A model generated the notes under the pieces. That model did not search any database. It saw only the letters and a program-made list of their open reading frames with translations, and was not told the origin of the DNA. A stretch of DNA of 64,000 bases from Lewinellaceae bacterium (GTDB lineage: Bacteria > Bacteroidota > Bacteroidia > Chitinophagales > Saprospiraceae): the NCBI GenBank assembly GCA_020636095.1, contig JACJYN010000005.1, positions 186,001 to 250,000 of the forward strand, read 5' to 3'. Below, in pieces: positions 59,918 to 64,000 of the stretch (the first letter of the stretch is position 1; the number at the start of each line of letters is the position of its first letter). The position numbers and the translations under genes are program-made.

Positions 59918-62737
59918 ATGAAATGCGCACTTTCCTTTCTTGGTTTCTTACTCTATCTGATCACGGCATCGGCGTCTGGCGCCCCATCCAACCTCCCTGT
60001 TCCATCAGCACCAGCCACCCCGCTTTCCCTGGATACTATTGCTCTGGACACCACCATCTGCGTAGGGGATAGTGTGCAGCTTCAGCTCCCTATATCCGGC
60101 GCCACCAATATCCAATGGCAGGCCGCAGCCTTTCTGAGTTGCAGCGATTGCCCCGATCCGGTTACCGAGCCGCTCTTCGGCGACCAGCTCTTCACTGTCA
60201 CCGGTCTGGACGGACAGGGTAACCCCTTTAGCTACGAATACAATATTTACATTCGCAACTACCTCGACTTCGGCCTGTTGCCCTTTTCCAACAGCCCCCT
60301 CTGCGAGGGCGATACCCTGGTGTTCTATCCCAACGTAGTCGGCGCTCAGTCTTATACATGGGCCAACCCCAGCCAGGCAGTTTTTTCAACGGCCCCCTTC
60401 CCCCTGCTTCCCAATGTCAGCCAGGCTGATGCTGGAACCTACTCTCTTGATCTGATCGACGACCTGGGGTGTCAGGCCGGCGCTACCTTCGATGTGATCG
60501 TCCGCCCGGCCTTTACCGTTGGCCTCAGCATTACCGGCGCCAGCTGCAACGGCCTGTGCGACGGCGCCATTAGCCTGGACATCAGCGGCGGCACGCCACC
60601 CTACCAGGTGAGTTGGGACCAGGGCCTCAACTGGAGCCCCGACACTGAGCTTGCCGGCCTGTGCACCGGCACGCATCCGGTGTGGGTAATGGATGAAAAC
60701 TGCCTGCAAAAGCTGGAGGCTATCATCGAAGAAGCCGAGCCGCTGGGCGCCAGTTTCAACATTAGCTCGCCCAATTGCCCCGGCGACGATATCATCATTG
60801 AAATCTACAACTTCACCGGAGGAGCTGGTAGCGGGCAGGTGTATTTCTACTCTGTTGACGGAGGGCTTACCTTTCAGCCGACTTTTGACGTGCAATGGCA
60901 GATTCCGGCCAGTACGACTTCAATCGTCATTGCTGACGATGCCGGCTGCCAGAGTTCTTACCCCATCAATGTAGTGTTGCCCGAGCCGATACAAGCGGAT
61001 ATTAGGGTTGTCAACGCCTCCTGCATCAGCCTGGACGACGGCAGCATTACCATTAGTGTATCCGGAGGAACGCCTCCTTACTCCTATTTTTTCAATAATG
61101 ACCTCATCACTACCTCAGTAGTTTCTCCAATAGATACTGGCGTGTATTATGTGGAGATCGTAGACGTCAACGGCTGCTCCGTCGAACGCGAAATCGCCAT
61201 CACCACCTCTCCCATCGACGCCATGGCCAACGACACCGTCATCTGTGCCGGCGAGCAGGCGCTACTGCGGGCCGAAGCACCCGGCGCGGTGGGTATACAA
61301 TGGACACCTGCTACCGGCCTTGCCGCTCCTGACCAGCTCACCACCCTGGCTACCCCCTCTGAAACCACCACCTACGTGCTTACCGTCGAAGATGATGAAG
61401 GCTGCCTGGGTACGGACAGCGTGCAGGTGGCCGTGCTGTCTGGCCTGCCTTGCCGGGAGGAGTGGCGGGATACGCTTGTCATTGGCCAGTCTGGCCAGTG
61501 GTGCAGCGTGGCCAGCATGTTCGGCTCGCCCATACCCTACGGCATTACCGCGCTCGGGTGCGGGTTGGGGTATGTCGGCCCCGATGTGGACTCCCTGGGC
61601 CTTTGCATAGGCTACCGCGCCCTGGAGCCCGGCCAGGACACCCTCTGCCTTACCATCTGCGAACTGCTCGACACTGCCACCTGCTGGGAAGCCTGGCTCT
61701 ACCTCACCGTCACCGAAACCCTGGTGCGGCCCGGCGATACCGATTCCAGCGGGATGGCTGATCAGTACGACCTGCTCAACATCGGACTGGGCTACGGCGC
61801 TACCGGCCCGCTGCGCCCCAACGCGAGTCTCGACTGGCAGGGGCAGCCGGCCCCTCTCTGGGCCCACTATACACCCACCTCTGGCGTCAACTACCGCCAC
61901 ATCGACACCAACGGGGACGGGCTGGTCTCCACCGCCGATACCCTGGCGCTGAGCCAGAACTGGGGGCTGACATGGGAAGAGGGCGAAGGGCGCCCTTCCG
62001 GTGGCTCACCGCCACTGGCCTACCGCCTGGACGCCCCCTTTTACCTGCAGCCGGATACTCTCATCGAAGGAGCGGTGATGCAACTGCCTTTGATTCTGGG
62101 CAGCGAGGATGCCCCCGCCACCGGTGTTTACGGGTTGGCTTTCAGCCTTTACTTCGACGAGGCGGTGGTCAAAGATGGCGCCGCTGCCCTGGTGCTGGCC
62201 GATTCCTGGCTGGGCAGCCCCACCCAAAACCTGATTTACATGCAACGGCTGGATGATGCCGCCGGGCGGATCGACATCGGCATCACCCGAATTGACGGCA
62301 TCGACGCCGAGGGCTACGGCCCTATCGGTGATCTGTTCATTACAATAGAGGACGACATCCTGGCGATGGCCAGGGATTTTAGCCTGGAAGCCCGTTTCGA
62401 GATCCGGGATGTGCGCATCATCAGTTACGCAGAGGAACCGCTTCTGGTAGCTACTCCGCCGACGGTTTCACCTGTACTGACCGCCCAAAGGGATCAGCCG
62501 CTGGGGTCGAGGTTTAGCCTTTTTCCCAACCCGGCCACCCAGTTTTTCTATCTGCTTGGCGAGGAGGTACAACTCGATGCGGTGCAACTGCTGAATGTCC
62601 TGGGCCAGCCGGTGCGCCGTTGGGAGAGGCCGGAGCAAGGGAAGCCGCTTTCTCTACAGGGAATAACTCCAGGCCTTCACCTGGTGAAGGCACAGGCTGG
62701 CGCTGGGGTAGGCGCCTGGTGGCTGGTGGTAGAGTGA
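59918..62737 (+). CDS. T9SS-secreted protein with Ig-like, SprB and dockerin-like repeats
   Basis: 939 residues. Signal peptide (MKCALSFLGFLLYLITASAS). Ig-like domains with ICVGDSVQLQLP and CEGDTLVFYPN. Two SprB repeats (ASCNGLCDGAISLDISGGTP; ASCISLDDGSITISVSGGTP). Then a paired calcium-loop module (GDTDSSGMADQYDLLNIG ... DTNGDGLVSTADTLALSQNW) like a type I dockerin, a cohesin-like stretch (VYGLAFSLYFDEAVV), and a T9SS tail (LFPNPATQFFYLLGE, TPGLHLVKAQAG). Probably surface adhesion or gliding-related. Confidence 0.88.
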   Translation: MKCALSFLGFLLYLITASASGAPSNLPVPSAPATPLSLDTIALDTTICVGDSVQLQLPISGATNIQWQAAAFLSCSDCPDPVTEPLFGDQLFTVTGLDGQGNPFSYEYNIYIRNYLDFGLLPFSNSPLCEGDTLVFYPNVVGAQSYTWANPSQAVFSTAPFPLLPNVSQADAGTYSLDLIDDLGCQAGATFDVIVRPAFTVGLSITGASCNGLCDGAISLDISGGTPPYQVSWDQGLNWSPDTELAGLCTGTHPVWVMDENCLQKLEAIIEEAEPLGASFNISSPNCPGDDIIIEIYNFTGGAGSGQVYFYSVDGGLTFQPTFDVQWQIPASTTSIVIADDAGCQSSYPINVVLPEPIQADIRVVNASCISLDDGSITISVSGGTPPYSYFFNNDLITTSVVSPIDTGVYYVEIVDVNGCSVEREIAITTSPIDAMANDTVICAGEQALLRAEAPGAVGIQWTPATGLAAPDQLTTLATPSETTTYVLTVEDDEGCLGTDSVQVAVLSGLPCREEWRDTLVIGQSGQWCSVASMFGSPIPYGITALGCGLGYVGPDVDSLGLCIGYRALEPGQDTLCLTICELLDTATCWEAWLYLTVTETLVRPGDTDSSGMADQYDLLNIGLGYGATGPLRPNASLDWQGQPAPLWAHYTPTSGVNYRHIDTNGDGLVSTADTLALSQNWGLTWEEGEGRPSGGSPPLAYRLDAPFYLQPDTLIEGAVMQLPLILGSEDAPATGVYGLAFSLYFDEAVVKDGAAALVLADSWLGSPTQNLIYMQRLDDAAGRIDIGITRIDGIDAEGYGPIGDLFITIEDDILAMARDFSLEARFEIRDVRIISYAEEPLLVATPPTVSPVLTAQRDQPLGSRFSLFPNPATQFFYLLGEEVQLDAVQLLNVLGQPVRRWERPEQGKPLSLQGITPGLHLVKAQAGAGVGAWWLVVE

Positions 62738-62957
62738 TTTTGGGCTACCCGTCTAACGTTGGACACGATTAGAAGCAGGTAAGCCCAAGCAGCCTGCCGC
62801 GGTTGCGAACAGCGAATACCGAACCGCGAACTCGTCCAACCCTGGAACGGTAGCCTGATTTTGAAGAGGGGCAGGGGCGCAGTTTACATGGATCAATCCT
62901 GTTTGCCGGCACTTGCAGGGATAATTTGTAACTTGCCTCCCAAATTGCCCTTTTTTT

Positions 62958-64000
62958 ATGCGAGTTATAATCCCTGTGTTTTTTTGCCTGATGGCGTTCA
63001 GCGCCCGGGCCGGTATGGTTATCGATACTTTAACGCCTCCCAACGGCAACATCATTTACAGCCCGGATTGTGCTACGGGTGGACTGGGTACCTTATTTGG
63101 CTTTGTCATTCCGCCCAACCCCGGCGCTACTTACCGCTGGCAAGGGCCGGATGGCTTTATCGCCAATCAGGCCAGTTTCACACCGGCCGATACCGGGCTG
63201 TATATACTGACTGTTACGGCCGATAATTGCCCTTCGGTTCCCGACAGTATAAACGTTCAATATTTCGAGCCCCCGACGGTTTTGGCCAATGCCTCTTCGG
63301 ATTTTTACTGCCCCAATGAAAATACGTTCCTGTTGAGCGCTACGGCCAACACCGATGTGCTGTTCTGGCGGCGGCTCCTGCCCAATGGCAATTCTATCTA
63401 CCTTGGCGGGGGTGACAGCCTGCCGGTAGCCGGCAGCCTTCTGGGGCTGCTTACCGAGCGCATTTTGGTGACCGCCAACGGCGCTTATGGTTGCGAAGGA
63501 GCGGATACACTGGTGCTCCGCCGCCTGGGTGGGCTTACTGCCAGCAATACACTGCTGGAGTGCCCGGGAGATACGATTCAGATCAGCGCCGCCGGCGAGG
63601 GTTCCTTTCTATGGAATACCGGCGACACCAGCAGCCTACTCCAGGCGATAGTCGATAGCGCCGGCACCTTTAGCTTGCAATTTGACGACGGGCAAGGGTG
63701 TGTGGTGGTGGACAGCCTGAGCATCTTCATTCAGGGAGGGGCCTACGTCAGCCTATCGGCGGATCAGCCGGAGCTGTGCCGGGGGGACAGCACCCTGCTG
63801 CGGGCAGCCGGTGGGGCCAGCTACATGTGGGAGGACGGCAGTGTTAAGGACAGCCTGCTGGTTGCGCCTTTGGAAAATGACACCTTTCGGGTTACTATCA
63901 CCACGGCAGAGGGGTGTGTGGTAAAAAAGGAACTGCCCATCCGGGTGATATCTTATCCGGTGGCGGCGCTGAGTATCTTCCCGCCTGCCATTTGCCAGGG
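62958..64000 (+). CDS. secreted Ig-like repeat protein (partial, runs off the end)
   Basis: 347 codons are open to the right edge. Signal peptide MRVIIPVFFCLMAFSARA. Repeating Ig-like modules with PGATYRWQGPDGF, LYILTVTADNCPSVPDSI, CPGDTIQISAAGEGSFLW, and LCRGDSTLLRAAGGASYMWE (the 'CxGDSxxL..xG..xxW' pattern). Similar to the preceding secreted gene; likely also ends in a T9SS tail beyond the window. The 62738-62957 spacer contains GCGAACAGCGAATACCGAAC words and no gene. Confidence 0.85.
   Translation, partial: MRVIIPVFFCLMAFSARAGMVIDTLTPPNGNIIYSPDCATGGLGTLFGFVIPPNPGATYRWQGPDGFIANQASFTPADTGLYILTVTADNCPSVPDSINVQYFEPPTVLANASSDFYCPNENTFLLSATANTDVLFWRRLLPNGNSIYLGGGDSLPVAGSLLGLLTERILVTANGAYGCEGADTLVLRRLGGLTASNTLLECPGDTIQISAAGEGSFLWNTGDTSSLLQAIVDSAGTFSLQFDDGQGCVVVDSLSIFIQGGAYVSLSADQPELCRGDSTLLRAAGGASYMWEDGSVKDSLLVAPLENDTFRVTITTAEGCVVKKELPIRVISYPVAALSIFPPAICQ

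Overview
The window fits a Bacteroidota chromosome, most likely class Saprospiria (Lewinella/Phaeodactylibacter-like). Support comes from three type IX secretion (T9SS) style surface proteins, one with 15 PKD repeats; a fused SecDF; TAnnTTTG promoter boxes; and a roughly 50% GC core. No rRNA or ribosomal protein gene is present, so the taxonomic call is an inference.

Region 1 (1 to about 19.5 kb) is accessory DNA. Low-GC genes, all on the + strand, sit between GC-rich hairpins. Six cassettes show integron logic. The first 8-10 bases of each (GTT...) are the reverse complement, or nearly so, of the bases just after or overlapping its stop codon (...AAC). These are R' and R'' boxes bracketing imperfect hairpins, as in attC sites. 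Cargo: a TPR protein, an Rpn-like nuclease, an esterase/ChaN-like lipoprotein, two PIN toxin-antitoxin pairs and a serine hydrolase. Genes upstream of the first attC encode a T9SS tail and a lipoprotein. No integron integrase is in the window, so this looks like a cassette array lacking an integrase (CALIN) or the distal part of an integron. The array is heavily invaded: tyrosine-recombinase plus IS91-type units, IS1182 copies landing in attC sites, IS66 and IS4 remnants, a truncated group II intron lying antisense to the cassettes, a 152-bp MITE in two copies with 8-bp target duplications, and 22-31 bp palindromes inserted inside transposase genes. An EAD-like plus nucleotide-hydrolase-like gene and a radical SAM/SPASM gene close the region.

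Region 2 (19.5-48.7 kb) is ordinary chromosome: DinB-like protein, fatty acid hydroxylase, PaaD and PaaG, MeaB GTPase, LemA with two TPM proteins, a metzincin-type lipoprotein protease, an ATP-grasp/NRDE pair, nitroreductase, two SDRs, an MlaE/MlaF lipid ABC transporter, tRNA-Leu(GAG), a KtrB/KtrA potassium system, an ArsR regulator with a matching operator, a methyltransferase, DUF983, Crp/Fnr, SulP, SecDF and an M48 protease.

Region 3 (48.8-64 kb) is dominated by large secreted proteins: an FG-GAP/ASPIC/15xPKD protein, a SprB-repeat/dockerin-like protein and a partial Ig-like protein. Between them are a VapBC pair, an ACT-domain protein, a sialate O-acetylesterase, a decayed quinone reductase and a large unknown protein. 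Intergenic spaces carry inverted-repeat elements, a 55-bp minisatellite and recurring GTTCGC/GCGAAC words.
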